DNA from: Pseudorasbora parva
Taxonomy: Eukaryota; Chordata; Actinopteri; Cypriniformes; Gobionidae
Direction of reading: 5' to 3'
DNA: 64,000 bases
Assembly (NCBI RefSeq): GCF_024679245.1
Contig: NC_090182.1
Coordinates: 39,652,547-39,716,546 of the forward strand
Part shown: piece after piece, positions 52,085-64,000 of the stretch
Position numbering within the stretch: position 1 is the stretch's first letter
Layout: each line of letters starts with the position of its first letter
Position numbers and translations under genes: made by a program
Notes under the pieces: generated by a model
The model's database searches: none
What the model was told of the DNA's origin: nothing
Seen by the model: only the letters and a program-made list of their open reading frames with translations

Positions 52085-52495
52085 TGAATAGTTCACCCAA
52101 AAATTAATATTGATGAATGTGGAAGGTCAGAGGACAGAGCAAAACAAAATGGCGATCACAAATTAGAAATCTAAAATGAGAAGTAAAAAAAAAAAAAAGT
52201 GATTATAGTTTATAAAGTTTGAGGTATGGATATTTTTCAGAAGCAGTTTATGAACCACTGGAGTTCTATGGATTACTTTTATGATGGATGGTTCCAGTTT
52301 TTGGACCTTCAAAAAAAAAAAAAAAAAAAAGGCCTGTTAATCAATGCCATTACAAAACTGGGAAGAGCAATGATATTTTTGATGTAACTCTGATTGTATT
52401 CGTCTGACAGATTAATGTCATACACCTAGGATGGCTTGAGGGTGAGTAAATCATGGGCTAAATTTCATTTTTGGGTGAACTATCCCTTTAACAGA
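52085..52495. mobile_element. AGTTCACCC-type foldback element
   Basis: The left end is AATAGTTCACCCAAAAATTA (52,088). The right end is TTTTTGGGTGAACTATCCCTTTAA (52,468-52,491). Shares GTCATACACCTAGGATG and CTTGAGGGTGAGTA with the copy at 27.3-28.07 kb. An A-run (52,310-52,331) lies inside. Confidence 0.85.
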
Positions 52496-52696
52496 TCAAT
52501 TCTCAATGGAGAAAATCAAATCTACATTTCCTTCTCAATGTTTTTCATGTTCAATTTGGAATTATGACACATTATGCAGTTATAATATGGATGTAATTTC
52601 ACATTAACTAAAAATACGCTTTAAAAAGCATAAATATATAGAAATACGTAAATAAAAATACAAAAAAAGTATTTAGTGTACATATTTTTTTGATTA

Positions 52697-53093
52697 CACT
52701 GTAAAAAATTATTTAGAAAAAAAGTTACCTGGTTGCCTTAAAATTTTGAGTTCATTGAAATTAAAATTTTGAGTTAATACAATGACAATTTTTTGAGATT
52801 CGACAGCCTTTATTAAAATATTATTAAAAGATTTTGTAAGAATATTGGGTAATTGTGTGTGTTTTATTTCTGATGACGCAGTGAAACATGCCAAATAGTG
52901 CTATTTTTATGATTTATCGAATTTTTTATGTGGTTCAGATACAAAAATATTTTGAGTTTTTATTTATTAAACAAATTTCCTTCATTGTATCAACTATTTT
53001 TTTTAATTTCAATAAACTCAAAATTTTAAGGCAACCAGGTTACTTACTTTTTTAAGTTAAACCAACAAAAACCAACCCAATTTTTTTACAGTG
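52697..53093 (+). mobile_element. CACTGTAAAAAA-type MITE
   Basis: Full-length copy, CACTGTAAAAAATTATTTAG to ...TTTTTTTACAGTG. TA lies at 52,695-52,696; the right site is now TG. It is the closest match to the copy at 34,676. A minus-strand open frame of 61 codons is shared with that copy, reflecting sequence identity rather than a gene. Confidence 0.92.
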
Positions 53094-53229
53094 TGACTTT
53101 AAATGTTTTACTTAATTTTTATTCAGCAATAATGAATTAAATTGATCGAAAGTGACAGAAAAGATTTATAATGTTGCAAAATATTCCTACATGATGTTCT
53201 TTTGCACTTTATAATCATCAGAGGATCCT

Positions 53230-53510
53230 AAAAAAAAGTAGTTTTCACAAAAAAATTAAGAAGCACAACTGTTAAACATTGTTTATAACCAGAAATGTTT
53301 CTTATCGAATCATATCAGAATGATTTCTGAAGGATCATGTGACACTGAAGACTGGAGTAATGATACAGCTTTGATCACAGGAATAAATTACAGTTTTAAA
53401 TGCAATAATATTTCACAATGTTACAGTTTTTTTTACAGTGTTTTCAATCAAATAAATGCAGCCTTGGTGAGCATTGAGTCTTCTTTCAAAAACATTAAAA
53501 ACGCTTAGGT
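53230..53510 (+). repeat. Widespread fish dispersed repeat (SINE-like tail)
   Basis: GGATCATGTGACACTGAAGAC, GATCACAGGAATAAATTACA and ATAAATGCAGCCTTGGTGAG are words I recognise from a very common teleost interspersed repeat. It is single copy in this window, so the boundaries are approximate. Confidence 0.6.
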
Positions 53511-54590
53511 AAGTCTACGTAGCGTGTTTATGAAAACTAAAAAGACACATGCTACATTATGAGACATGTACATTCGTATGTGTTCTAAATATGTTCCTGT
53601 AAATTATTCTGCCCCACCTAACTTGAGGATAATTGTTACATACTAATCTACATCAGCCACTAGCCACTGCGTGTTTGTCATGACTGTGAAGTAGGCCCTA
53701 AAGCGCGACTTACAGTATGTCCTGACATCTGATGCACACATTTGTGTCATTAATATGACAAATGCCATGAAGCCACTGCCCTCTTGGGATTTTTAGCCAG
53801 CTGAAGGTTACAGGCGACAGGAAAACAATTACCAGAGCCCACGAGGCAGCGACAGAAAGCCAGCCTCTGAGACCTGCCCCCAACTGAGTCATTGCCTGCT
53901 TTTGTGCTCTGTTTGATGTGTACAACAAAAGGAGGTTCAGCTATGTGTCAGAAGACCAGTACCTGAGGCCTATCTGTTACATTTAAGGGGACTTCCTGAA
54001 AGGAACTGCGGCACATTTAGTTGTGCTAATCTAGAAAAGATGTTTTAAAAGTCTAGAACCACCTAAAAGGTTCTAAAAGTCTATAATATGATGGATGTGA
54101 GTCACTTTTGAGCAGTTTTTCACCATTAGGTAGCATGTATGAGTAACCATTTACAGTGGAATAAATAACGTTTGCAACTGGTGTGAAACAACAGAGAAGT
54201 GAAACCGAATGACTTGGTTCAGTTTTAATGGATCATTGCCTTTTTGTTTCTTATGCAATATTCTTTCCATCTGTGTTTGGGTAATACAGAGTCTAAACTG
54301 GGAGCGCATTGGTAAAACAGGCCGGCTGGATTTTGTTTGAGAGATTTAACTGGGTGTGATTCCACATTCATTTGAACACAGACACTTCCAGATTTCTGGT
54401 TCATATTTCACGGTTCTCAGTTCAACATGTGTTACCACATTTCCCTTTAATAGTCTATTTAGAGATAAATGTTGTTCTCTAATAATACAAATCTATTTTC
54501 TGAAGAAAATGCAGGGTGCTTTCCCATGCAAAACTCACAGCTGATGATAGTCAGTGTGCTGCGTTCTGAGTGGTTATTAGCACATTACCG
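53511..54590. other. No recognisable gene
   Basis: Plain intergenic sequence; no domain, repeat partner or microsatellite. Confidence 0.4.
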
Positions 54591-56840
54591 CAATGCCTCA
54601 GTCGCCGAGAAGGATGATGGCCAGTGCAAAGCACTCGTCTCCGGCTAAGATGGCTGTCACCAGAACCCTCGCATGAGAAGGAGCAGTGGCTCATTGATTT
54701 TTGAAGCGAACCTGCTGCTCCTGTCCTCCCAGAATCCACTCCAAGTCTCCCTGATTCTGTTTCAAGTTCCCATGAGCCCATTCCAAGTCTCCTTGACCCC
54801 ACTCCATGTCTCCTTGAACCTGCTCCATGTCTCCTCAAACCAACTCCAAGTCTCCTCAAACCTGCTCAAAGTCTCCACGATGCCGCTCCAGCCCATGAGC
54901 CTGTCCCATTCCACGAGCCCTCCCTACCACCCCTAAATCCCCCAAAGAAAATTTTGGGGGGGCTATACATCTGTGGGTGGGGAACATGTGGGTGGGGTAT
55001 CTGATCTGCCATGGACTCCCGAGACTCCTATGGTGCCATGGCTGCCTGAGACTTCTGACCCGCCTTGGAATCCCATGACTCCTGACCCGCCATGGCCACC
55101 TGAGACTCCTGATCCGCCTTGGACTCCCATGACTCCTGACCCGCCATGGCCACCCAAGACTCCTGATCCACCTTGGACTCCCAAGACTCCAGACCCGCCA
55201 TGGCTGCCCGAGACTCCTGACCCGCCATGGCCGCCTGAGACTCCTGATCCGCCATGGACTCCTAAGACTTCTGACCTGCCATGGCCACCTGAGACTCCAG
55301 ACCCGCCATGGCTGCCTGAGACTCCAACCCACCATGGCCACCCGAGACTCCTGACCCGCCATGGCCACCCAAGACTCCTGATCCGCCTTGGAGTCCCAAG
55401 ACTCCAGACCCGCCATGGCTGCCCGAGACTCCTGACCCGCCATGGCCGCCTGAGAGTCCTGATCCGCCATGGACTCCTAAGACTTCTAACCTGCCATGGC
55501 CACCTGAGACTCCAGACCCGCCATGGCTGCCTGAGACTCCAACCCACCATGGCCACCCGAGACTCCTGAACCGCCATGGCTGTCCGAGACTCCAACCCAC
55601 CATGGCCGCCCGAGCCTCCTGACCCGCCATGGCTGCCCGAGACTCCAACCCACCATGGCTGCCCAAGCCTCCTGACCCACCATGGCCACTCAAGACTCCT
55701 GACCCGCCATGGCCACTCAAGACTCCACACCCGCCATGGCCACCCAAGACTCCTGACCCGCCATGGCCACCTGAGACTCCTGACCCACCATGGCCACCTG
55801 AGACTCCTGACCCGCCATGGCCACTCGAGACTCCCGACCTGCCATGCCCTTTGAGACTCCTGACCCGCCATAGCTACTCGAGACTCCTGACCCGTCATGG
55901 CCACTCAGGCTCCTGACTAACCATGGCCGCCTGAGACTCCTGACCCGTCATGGCCACTCAGGCTCCTGACTAACCATGGCCACCTGAGACTCCTGACCCG
56001 CCATGGCCACCTGAGAGTCCTGACCTGCCATGGCCACTAGAGACTTCTGACCCGCCATGGCCCTTTGAGACTCATGACCCGTCATGGCCACTCAAGACTC
56101 CTGACCCGTCATGGCCGCTCAGGCTCCTGACCCATCATGGCCGCCAGAGACTCCTGACCCGCCATGGCCCTTTGAGACTCCTGACCTGCCATGGCCACCT
56201 GAGACTCCTGACCCGCCATGGCCGCCTGAGACTCCTGACCCATCATGGCCACCTGAGACTCCTGACCCGCCATGGCCCTTTGAGACTCCTGACCTGCCAT
56301 GGCCACCTGAGACTCCTGACCCGCCATGGCCGCCTGAGACTCCTGACCCATCATGGCCACCTGAGACTCCTGACCCACCATGGCCGCCCGAAACTCCTGA
56401 CCCGCCATGGCTGCCCGAGGTCCTAGTCCATCCTTTTAGACCTCTGTACCTGTGCACCTGTGTGTAGGTCTCCAGGGCGCCCACCCCCAATCCCCGGTGA
56501 TGGGGTAATGTTAAATTAATGTTACAATCCATTGGGGTAATGGAGGTAATGTTACAATCCAGCCTGTCCTGGACTTCATTTCCCATGATCTTCCCTGTTT
56601 CACTCCTTCATCATCTTTCCCTACACCTGGTCCTCGTCATCTGCACTCTCTTTTGGGGAGTGGACTATTATGTCCACTATTAACTAACATGTCATATTGG
56701 ACTCTTTACCCTGCACTCCTTGTCCGTTTTATTGTTATGTTTACTTGTGTTTGGTGTTCTGTCTATGTTTAAAAAAAAAAAAAAGTCTTTGTGGAAGCCT
56801 CAGATCTCCTCTTCCCTGCTGCACCACCTCATTTGTAACA
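54590..56840 (+). mobile_element. LTR-type element remnant with proline-rich minisatellite
   Basis: Layout parallels 8588-10,390. A leader with GGCTCATTGATTT (54,688-54,700; also at 9044) is followed by short Pro-rich repeats. Then comes a G-run with TGTGGGTGGGGAACATGTGGGTGGGG (54,972-54,997; nearly the same at 10,108-10,134), a tandem repeat, and a TAATGTTACA junction (about 56,550; compare 10,295-10,302). The last part (56,550-56,840) looks like a 3' LTR. No 5' LTR copy is found and no retroviral-type enzymes are encoded. Confidence 0.68.
55010..56430 (+). repeat. 27-bp minisatellite
   Basis: The unit is GAGACTCCTGACCC then GCCATGGCCACCT (27 bp), encoding PPWPPETPD nonapeptides in one plus frame. 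Higher-order copies are present: CCTAAGACTT recurs at 55,261 and 55,476 (215 bp, eight units minus one base). The large number of CCATGG sites is a by-product. All frames on both strands stay open, so the long open frames (up to 313 codons, minus strand) are artefacts. Confidence 0.93.
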
Positions 56841-59089
56841 GTGTTAGTCTAAACTGAATATGTTTTAAAAAAGATACTGGAAAGAAATTCTGTTGGTGGA
56901 CAGTTTTTTCCTTACCTTTTTAAAATTCCAAATGTATCTCCAATCACTTGTATTGTGTGTTTAGTCTATAGGCATGCGCGCTTGAATGCGTATGTATGCG
57001 GGCGCATTCTTTACAAAGTGACATTGCCAACTACTTGTCTGGCATGCATAATACAGTGTTTTTAGTTGTTTTTGTGGATGGACGGGGATCAATTTGATAA
57101 CGCTGTCATCTGTACAGAGGGGGATTTTTTTTTCACTAAGTGTAGGCAATAATAATACTGTAAAAGAGATAAAGAGTCCTTTAGAAGTCTTTTAGAAGTT
57201 TACTTTTCCTCAAGATACATCGTGTGTATCAACCTGTTACTGTCTACCCAGTGGACACGGTGTCAGATGAGGTTAGGCTTGAACGCTGGACCACAAGATC
57301 TTTTCTATTCAGGATTGCCTGCAGGTAAACTCAGCGGCATCTGCAGCCAGAAATGGGCGGTGTTCCAGAATCATACAATAATCATAACCATTGGAACACA
57401 GCATGTCATGAACGATGACAGGCAAGAGGTAGACGTGAACCCGAAATCATCCCGACAAACAGCACAACAGCAGTGGTGATCCTGGGCAAAAGAGTGAATA
57501 AATCAGAAGGCCCTGTCAGAACAGCTCCAGTCTGGGTCTCAGTGGTGGTTAGTGAAGTGGTGCACTATAGTTCAGCCAGATAATGTTGAGGCAAAGGTCC
57601 ACAGTCTCTAATGGTATGCGGAAAAGCTTTGTAGGTCGTCTGGTTCATTAGGTATAGGTTACATCCCAAGTCGGGATTTATCTAACACAACCCTAATCTT
57701 TTTATGGACGAGACTCACGATGAATATCCTTTCTCACACAAAGTGCATGAAAGATGTGACTCGGGTTACATTAGAATTTTTTTCTAGGTGCATTCTGGGA
57801 TTGCCCTTCACATTATTTACTGTGACTAAATTTAAAATTGATGAATTGTGGATTTTCAATGTATTGTGGGATTGCCTAATGCGTGAAGGACTTGTACAGT
57901 GCTGAGCGATATCCGAAGACGGCATAATTATACCCTACCTACTGTTTGGAACAGCCTTCGCTTCAGAAGCAAGTCTATGATGCCTTAAAATACCATCTGG
58001 GAAGGCAGCTCTAGGTGTTGGAGCAGAGCGCTAATTGACAAATACAGTTAGTATTGATCGAATGGTGAATTGGAGGCCTTTGCCTTGAGTGTGATGTTCA
58101 GAAATTCATCCTCTGTACAGATGATATTGTTTTTATGGGATACTTGCAGGCATATATCATAATGTAGATTTGAGACAGCTGTTTGGGGTATGTCACTAAT
58201 ATCTCTCCTCTGCCAGCACATATACCAACCACCGCTCCAAAAACTGATCAAGGTCTATTTCACAGCTGAGACACACTCTGGTTTTGATATTAAACTGTAC
58301 GCTCATATTTTTGCATTAACAAACGCTATTTGCCATATGAAATTTACTATCCAGCCAACCCAATCCTCAGACAATTTCTATGTACACAAACCCTATAGGT
58401 GAAGGCTAGAGAGGCATAAACAGCTACACTAGGATATGCTCTTGTTTTGAACTCATAAAACGAGGTTCTCGGTTAATGGGAAGAACGTGACTTGTGTTTT
58501 GATTGCACACTGAAAAGCAGCTACCCGGGACTTGCTAGGGCACAGACTCAACATCTCCTTCAAATAAATCTGTTGATGAAAGATAAGAACGTACACATTG
58601 CATCTCTTATGGCGCACCTCTTCAGTGACCTATACATGAGCGTCACTGCGTTTTAAAAAGCGGTGGGAGCAGCCAGCAGGGTTAAATGAACTTTACATGA
58701 CTTATTTCGTTTTATAACTTCATTCCTTCGTTCATCTTCCACTATTGATCTCGAGACTGTGTGGGTCACTGGATTATCCTTGTGGAAAATAAGTACACTT
58801 TAGAATACTTTAAAAAGAGTTCTTATTGCAGGAATAAAATACTTAGAAAAAAGAATAGGCCTATACTTGAACTGAGGACTTAAAACTGCTAATTACATGT
58901 TTTTTTGCCATTAAATTAAAATTTAAAAAAGTTTTAATTATTCCACTTAATATTACTACTACTGTGGACTAACATTTGAATGAATCATTTGATACAATGC
59001 GCTTATTGAGTACATGTATTTATATTGTACATTTACATATGTAATTATTAATTTCTGTAATTACATCAGTAATTACAATGCTGAACCCC
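56841..59089. other. No recognisable gene
   Basis: Intergenic sequence. Short frames on both strands (for example 57,222-57,479) lack recognisable domains. No clear repeat partner within the window. Confidence 0.4.
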
Positions 59090-59909
59090 TTAAAGGAACA
59101 CTCCACTTTTTTTGAAAATAGGCTCATTTTCCAAGTCCCTTAGAGTTAAACAGTTGAGTTTTACCATTTTTGAATCCATTCAGCCGATCTCTGTATCTGG
59201 TGGTAGCACTTTTAGCATAGCTTAGCATGCATCACTGAATCGGATTAGACCGTTAACATCGCACTCAGTAATGACCAAAGATTTAATTTTTTCAAATATA
59301 ATATTTTTCCTATTTAAAACTTGACTATTCTGTAGTTACATCGTGTACTAAGACCAACGGAAAATGAAAAGTTGTGATTTTTTTAGACTGATATAGATAG
59401 GAACTATTTTCTCATTCCTGCATAATAATCACAGAATTTTGCTGCCATCCCATGGGTGCAGCGGCGCAGTGATATTACACAGTGACTGAAAGTAGTCCTC
59501 AGATAGGCAACTTCCAATGCGACCGGCACTAAGTTTGTGTAGTTACAGAGAATGCACTTTTATGGTAGAAAATCTGTGATTATTACACAGGAATGAGAAA
59601 ATATTTCCTGGTCATATCGGTCTAAAAAAAATCGCACCTTTTTAATTTTTGTTGGTCTAAGTACTCGATGTAACTATAGAAGTGTCAAGTTTTAAATAGG
59701 AAAAATATTGAAAGTCTTTGGTCCTTTTTTTGAGCGCGATGCTAATGGTCTAATCCGATTCAGTGATGTATGCTAAGCTATGCTAAAAGCTCTACCGCCA
59801 GATACAGAGATCGGCTGAATGGATTAAAAAACGGTAAAACTCAACTGTTTAACTCTAAGGGGACTCGGAAAATAAACCTATTTCTCAAAAAAGTGGAGTG
59901 TTCCTTTAA
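59090..59909. mobile_element. TTAA-flanked foldback MITE with long arms
   Basis: TTAAAGGAACACTCCACTTTTTT at 59,090 and its inverse AAAAAAGTGGAGTGTTCCTTTAA ending at 59,909. Arms pair for several hundred bp (GAATCCATTCAGCCGATCTC with GAGATCGGCTGAATGGATT; GAATCGGATTAGACC with GGTCTAATCCGATTC). The loop lies around 59,440-59,530. The termini resemble those at 8111/10,576, so both belong to one superfamily. It is non-coding. Confidence 0.9.
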
Positions 59910-60775
59910 CCCAAACTTAAACCAACCCATACCATTAAACTTGTCCCTAACTTTACCTGTATCCCACCTCAATAGCAGCACAAGAGTTTTGCAATACAAT
60001 AAGAACACAATACATTTTTCATGATGTAAGTACATAGTAGTTAAAGCCACTTAAAGTGAGACCGTTTGAATTTATATTAAATGTTAAAGTGCTTTTTTTA
60101 CCCACTTAAGTAGGAATTTAGCACATCTTTATGTCATTTTCTTTTATTATGATTATTATAATTTTACAATTATTTAGCTTTTTATTAAAAAATTGTCTTA
60201 TTTATCATCTTACTTTTAAGACAGCTGAATGTACTGACAAGCATTTACATTAAATTAACATGTCATAAACCTTAATGTCATTTCTATTGAAACTTTAATA
60301 TCATATATTTAAATACTGTATATTTGTAATGGCAAATTTATAATGATGAAGTTGCAGTATAGTATTTGAAATATATTAGCTTTAAATGTAATGTCAAACG
60401 CTAGTTAAAATTGAAATTAAGTACGTACGTGAATTAATATGTTAGCAAATGTACTTCTTTGAAGCACTTCTTTTTCCTGTTTCCACTGATCTATTTTCCC
60501 GCTCATCCCTAGTTATTGTGGTTTTTGATTCGTTACTCACACCTGTTTCCTTTTAGTTCATTACCTTTTAGTATGTATTGCTGAATACGATTTTTCAGTT
60601 AATTGCCTGGTGCTGTTCGTGTTGTTTGCGCACTGCTGTTGCTTCTGGATTATTTTGTTATCCTATTGTTTTTGTATATTAAAGGTGCAGTGTGTCTGTA
60701 GAGAAGTTGTCTGTTTAGGGCTACTGTAGAAACATGGTGGTGATTTTACTGTAAGGGGCCCGCTTGGTGTATGTA
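59910..60775. other. No recognisable gene
   Basis: AT-rich sequence. The segment 60,470-60,720 has a pyrimidine-rich character seen in LTR ends, but no partner is present. Confidence 0.35.
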
Positions 60776-61158
60776 CATTGCTCTGGAAAGTATTCACAGA
60801 GCTGCACTTTTTCCACATTATGCTATGTTACAGTGTTATTCCAAAATGGATTAAATTCATTATTTTCACCCTCAATTTTACAAACAATACCTCATAATAA
60901 AGAAGAGAAAGAAGTTTGTTTGAAATCTTTGCATTAACATTTAAAAAAGCCTAAACCACTTGTAAGTATTCCCAGCCTTTGCCATGACACTCAAAATTGA
61001 GCTCAGGTGCATCCTGTTTCCACTGATCATCCTTGAGCTGTTTCTACAACTTGACTGGAGTCCACATGTGGTAAATTAAGTTGATTGGACATGATTTGGA
61101 AAGGCACACACCTGTCTATATAAGGTCCCACAGTTCATGTCAGAGTACAAAGCAAGCC

Positions 61159-62317
61159 ATGGAATCCAAGGAATTGTCTGTAGACCTCTGAGACAGGACT
61201 CTATCGAGGCACAGATCTGGGGAAGGGTACAGCACACATTTCCACAACAGTAACTGTCTCATTGAGCACAGTGGCCTCCATCTGTAAATGGAGGAAGTTT
61301 TAAATCATCAGGACTCTTCCTAGAGCTTTGCCCAAGCAAAACTGAGTGATCTGAGAGAGAAGAAGGGCCTCAGTCAGGGAGGTGACAAACCTAAGGCACC
61401 TGAAGGACTCTCAGACCATGAGAAACAAAATTCTCTGGTCTGATGAAACAAAGATTGAACTCTTTGGCCTGAATGGCAAGCATCATGTCTGGAGGAAACC
61501 AGGCACCACTCATCACCTGGTCAATGCCATCTCTACAGTGAAGCATGGTGGTGGCAGCACAACCTGTCCTTTAAAAAAATATGACTCTATAGGTCGTTTT
61601 TCAAGCACCTTATTACGACCTATATTTACGCTTTAAAGTCATGCTCCCTCTAGCTGGTGTAAAAATAATGACAGTGTCGCGTTACGTCCGACGTGAAATA
61701 TTAAGCAGATAAAAGGGAAAATGCTTTTAAATGAAAGTGTCCTGCTGTCAATAGGAGGAAAACTTTAGAAAACGCTCCTGTGCGTCGTACTTAATTAATT
61801 AAAATATTGTCGATAGGGGCGCAACTTTAGTAAACCCTCATATGGGTCGTATTTTAAGGAAGTGACAAAGGACCTATATAGGCGTATTGGTTGGAGGACA
61901 TGTTGTGGCAGCATCATGATGTGGGGATGTTTCAGTGGCAGGAACTGGGGGACTAGTCAGGATCGAGAGAAAGATGAATGCAGAAATCAACAGAGACATC
62001 CTTGATTAAAACCTGATCTAGAGCGCTCTGGACCTCAGACTGGGGCGAAGGTTTATCTTCTACCAGGTCAATGACACTCAGCACACAGCCAAGATAGCAA
62101 AGGAGTGGCTACAGGACAACTCTGTGAATGTCATTGAGTGGCCCAGCCAGAGCCAAAACTTGAACCCGGTTGAACATCTGAGGGATCTGAACATGACTGT
62201 GCACCAATGCTTCCCATCCAACCTGATGGAGCATGAGAGGTCCTGGAAAGAAGAATGGGAGAAACTAGCCAAAAAAATGTGTGCAAGCTTGTGTAGCATC
62301 ACACTCAAAGAGACTTG
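61159..62317 (+). pseudogene. Tc1-like transposase pseudogene
   Basis: ATGGAATCCAAGGAATTG (MESKEL) near 61,159 looks like the original start. The DNA-binding half is compressed and full of stops (61,180-61,370). The catalytic half is clear: ILWSDETKIELFGLNGKHHV (about 61,432-61,491) carries the first Asp, and TVKHGGGS ends where the nested MITE enters. After it come SIMMWGCFS-like sequence, then a damaged second Asp motif (about 62,068-62,088), AKIAKEWLQDNSVNVIEW and NLNPVEHLRDL with the Glu. Relatives have QDND at the second Asp site where this copy reads QVND. It is non-functional. Confidence 0.88.
61560..61904. mobile_element. Small TIR element inside Tc1 (9-bp duplication)
   Basis: The termini AACCTGTCCTTTAAAAAAATA and the complement AACATGTCCTCCAACCAATA are inverted, followed by CTATAGG / CTATATAGG. 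GTGGCAGCA is present on both sides (61,551-61,559 and 61,905-61,913). Removing one copy plus the insert restores the Tc1 reading GGTGGTGGCAGCATCATGATG. It is about 345 bp, non-coding. A duplication of 8-9 bp fits hAT or MULE superfamilies. Confidence 0.92.
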
Positions 62318-62512
62318 AGGCTGTAACTAGTGCTTCAACAAAGTATTGAGCAATGGCTGTGAATATTAATTTTTTTAAATACATTTGAAAAGATTTCAAA
62401 CAAACTTCTTTCACGTTGTCATTAAGATGTATTGTTTGTAGAATTGAGAAAATAATTATGAATTTTAATACATTTAAAAAAAAACATTTTTAATACTTTC
62501 CGGAATGCACTG

Positions 62513-64000
62513 TAGATAGAATCAGCTAATTTCCAAGGTAATAAAACATAACGGCTCATTATGTAAGGTCTTTATACACCACTGAACACATAGTTATGTA
62601 TATTGTATTGCATTTCTGTCAATAGATCCAACAATAATACTACACACTGCACCATTAAATGGATAGTTTTTGAGTAAACTATCCCTTTAAAGCCACAATT
62701 AGATTTGCCTAACCTTACCTCATCCTCTTGGCGGATCTGCTGTGACACTTATATAAATAAAATACTTATTTATAGAATGAATACTTATTTGTGTAATTAC
62801 ACTGTAACAAGGGCACCTTAAAATAAAGTGCAACCCTTAAGTGTGTTAAGATGAAACTGTACTCACTCGCTCAGTAGTCTTTTAATTAATATTATATGAT
62901 CTGCAAGTAAAAATTTTTTTAAGCAAAACTATAGTTGGGGCTAACAGCGATGGGGACATGATGCCTACGCCTGACTGAAGTAAAAGCTCCCCGTTTCATC
63001 TCAGATTTACCAGTAGCTTGTATCACGTCTGGCACACTATCAAATCAGTCATACTTTGTTAAGCGTCAAACAAATCAATCAGCGATTTCCTCGAGCAAAA
63101 TATGTCAGCGATGCCGAATGAATAGCAGAAATACAGTGAAGGAAGAAAACAACTGAGGGCATTTCTTCCTTCAACTGAGTCACATGACCCGAGTTACCCT
63201 TTAACTCATTGTTAAATGCAGTGCATACAGAAGCTTCTCTCTGTTGCCACAGGAAATTAACACAAGCTTTCTCCACACACAGTACCTGACACTCTTCACC
63301 CCATGTCTGCTGCTGTGTGTGTTTGCTTTGCACTCCATCGTTTGAGGAATATGAGTGAGGGAGAGACGCAGGGTAGACAAACATACACCCACATATGTGC
63401 ATTTACACATATAGGATACCTGAACTTGTAGAAAAGCAATAGAATCGTCGTCTATTGAAAAACCTGAAGCTCAGCTCTGTCTTCTTCCGTTTGATGATAT
63501 CAAGACCTCGAGATTTAAAGGACTTGATGACAAGCCCATTGTTTACAGATCAAACCTGACAGTGCACACAATAATATTTTATAATAATACACATACTGTG
63601 TTTAGATAACCTAAAATGGAAAAACCGGCTTTTGTTGAACACTGTACAGTGCCAAACTATGTTAACACAACTTTAATTGGGTGTACTACTAGACATTTGC
63701 TCGATCAAACATGTTTCTTTTATTATTTATTATTATTATTTCATAGGTAGGTTTTTCAAATATAATGCTGTGATGCAAAGAAGGTTGAAACAGAAGCATA
63801 CACACTTTCTGCATTCTTTCACAGAATGTGTCGGTGAAGCCACATCACTGCACGGTATCTCAGCACACAGTTGCCATGGCAAAGAAGTCCTACTGGTCTC
63901 CAAGGTACCCAAGCCTATTGTCTTTGCTTTCTTTATTTAGATGAAAACATGATTTATTGTAGAGGATACTGGTCTACTTTATGAAAATAGGCTAATACAG
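62513..64000. other. No recognisable gene
   Basis: Includes a fragment ATGGATAGTTTTTGAGTAAACTATCCCTTTAA (62,659-62,690), a tiny hairpin remnant of AGTTCACCC-type elements. A short (ATT)n lies at about 63,722-63,741. No coding region is supported. Confidence 0.4.

Larger units (their letters stand above)
60776..62512 (+). mobile_element. Tc1-like transposon split by a nested MITE
   Basis: The left end is TA/CATTGCTCTGGAAAGTATTC at 60,776. The right end is AATACTTTCCGGAATGCACTG/TA at 62,512. The TIRs are imperfect and TA flanks both sides. The body carries transposase homology (61,159-62,317) interrupted by an unrelated insertion at 61,560-61,904. Confidence 0.9.

Noticed and set aside
54963..55904. 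313-codon minus-strand and overlapping plus-strand frames (Trp/Pro/Gly-rich)
   Set aside because: 27-bp tandem repeat keeps all frames open; no start context, no non-repeat domain.

Overview
The window looks like a teleost, most likely cypriniform (carp/zebrafish-type), nuclear chromosome segment. The reasons are an Egr1 protein of 509 codons with fish-type flanking sequence, very long dinucleotide microsatellites, several Tc1-like transposons, and the TTAA-flanked and TA-flanked short DNA elements typical of cyprinid genomes. All assignments come from reading the sequence and from family knowledge; no database was searched.

Only one intact protein-coding gene is supported: egr1, an immediate-early zinc-finger transcription factor, on the minus strand at 44,858-47,156 (two coding exons, one intron). 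Its 3'UTR probably runs to about 43,630. Its promoter, at about 47,580-48,000, holds a TATA box, four CArG (SRF) boxes, adjacent Ets cores and CRE half-sites, which is the layout expected of a serum/MAPK-responsive gene.

The rest is gene-poor and dominated by decayed, often nested, mobile elements. 0-11.4 kb: a Tc1 pseudogene (2.4-4.1 kb), a 75-80 bp tandem-repeat field (5.1-6.8 kb) carrying a clean MITE insertion, a nested foldback element containing an LTR-type element with a 24-bp minisatellite (8.1-10.6 kb), and a truncated minus-strand Tc1. 11.4-25 kb: (CA)n/(GT)n arrays, a foldback repeat, an L2-type LINE tail, tRNA-like repeats, a dispersed repeat hit by three MITEs (17.6-18.8 kb), and a chimeric Tc1 region (20.7-23.1 kb). 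25-43 kb: MITE relatives, a hAT-type element with an 8-bp duplication (28.9-30.0 kb), a TTAA element with one MITE inserted into another copy of its own family (34.4-35.6 kb), a DIRS-like retroelement remnant (36.1-38.3 kb), a RecQ-like helicase scrap, and a long-TIR element (39.5-40.7 kb). 43-49 kb: the egr1 locus. 49-64 kb: a three-level nest (49.3-50.2 kb), a second LTR-type element with a 27-bp minisatellite (54.6-56.8 kb), a TTAA foldback (59.1-59.9 kb), and a Tc1 pseudogene split by a small MITE (60.8-62.5 kb).

No rRNA, CRISPR array or intact transposase was found. Most long open frames are by-products of microsatellites and minisatellites. The most informative signals are the nested insertions, which give target-site duplications and relative ages, and a roughly 95-bp duplication of the egr1 5'UTR region placed 1.3 kb upstream.
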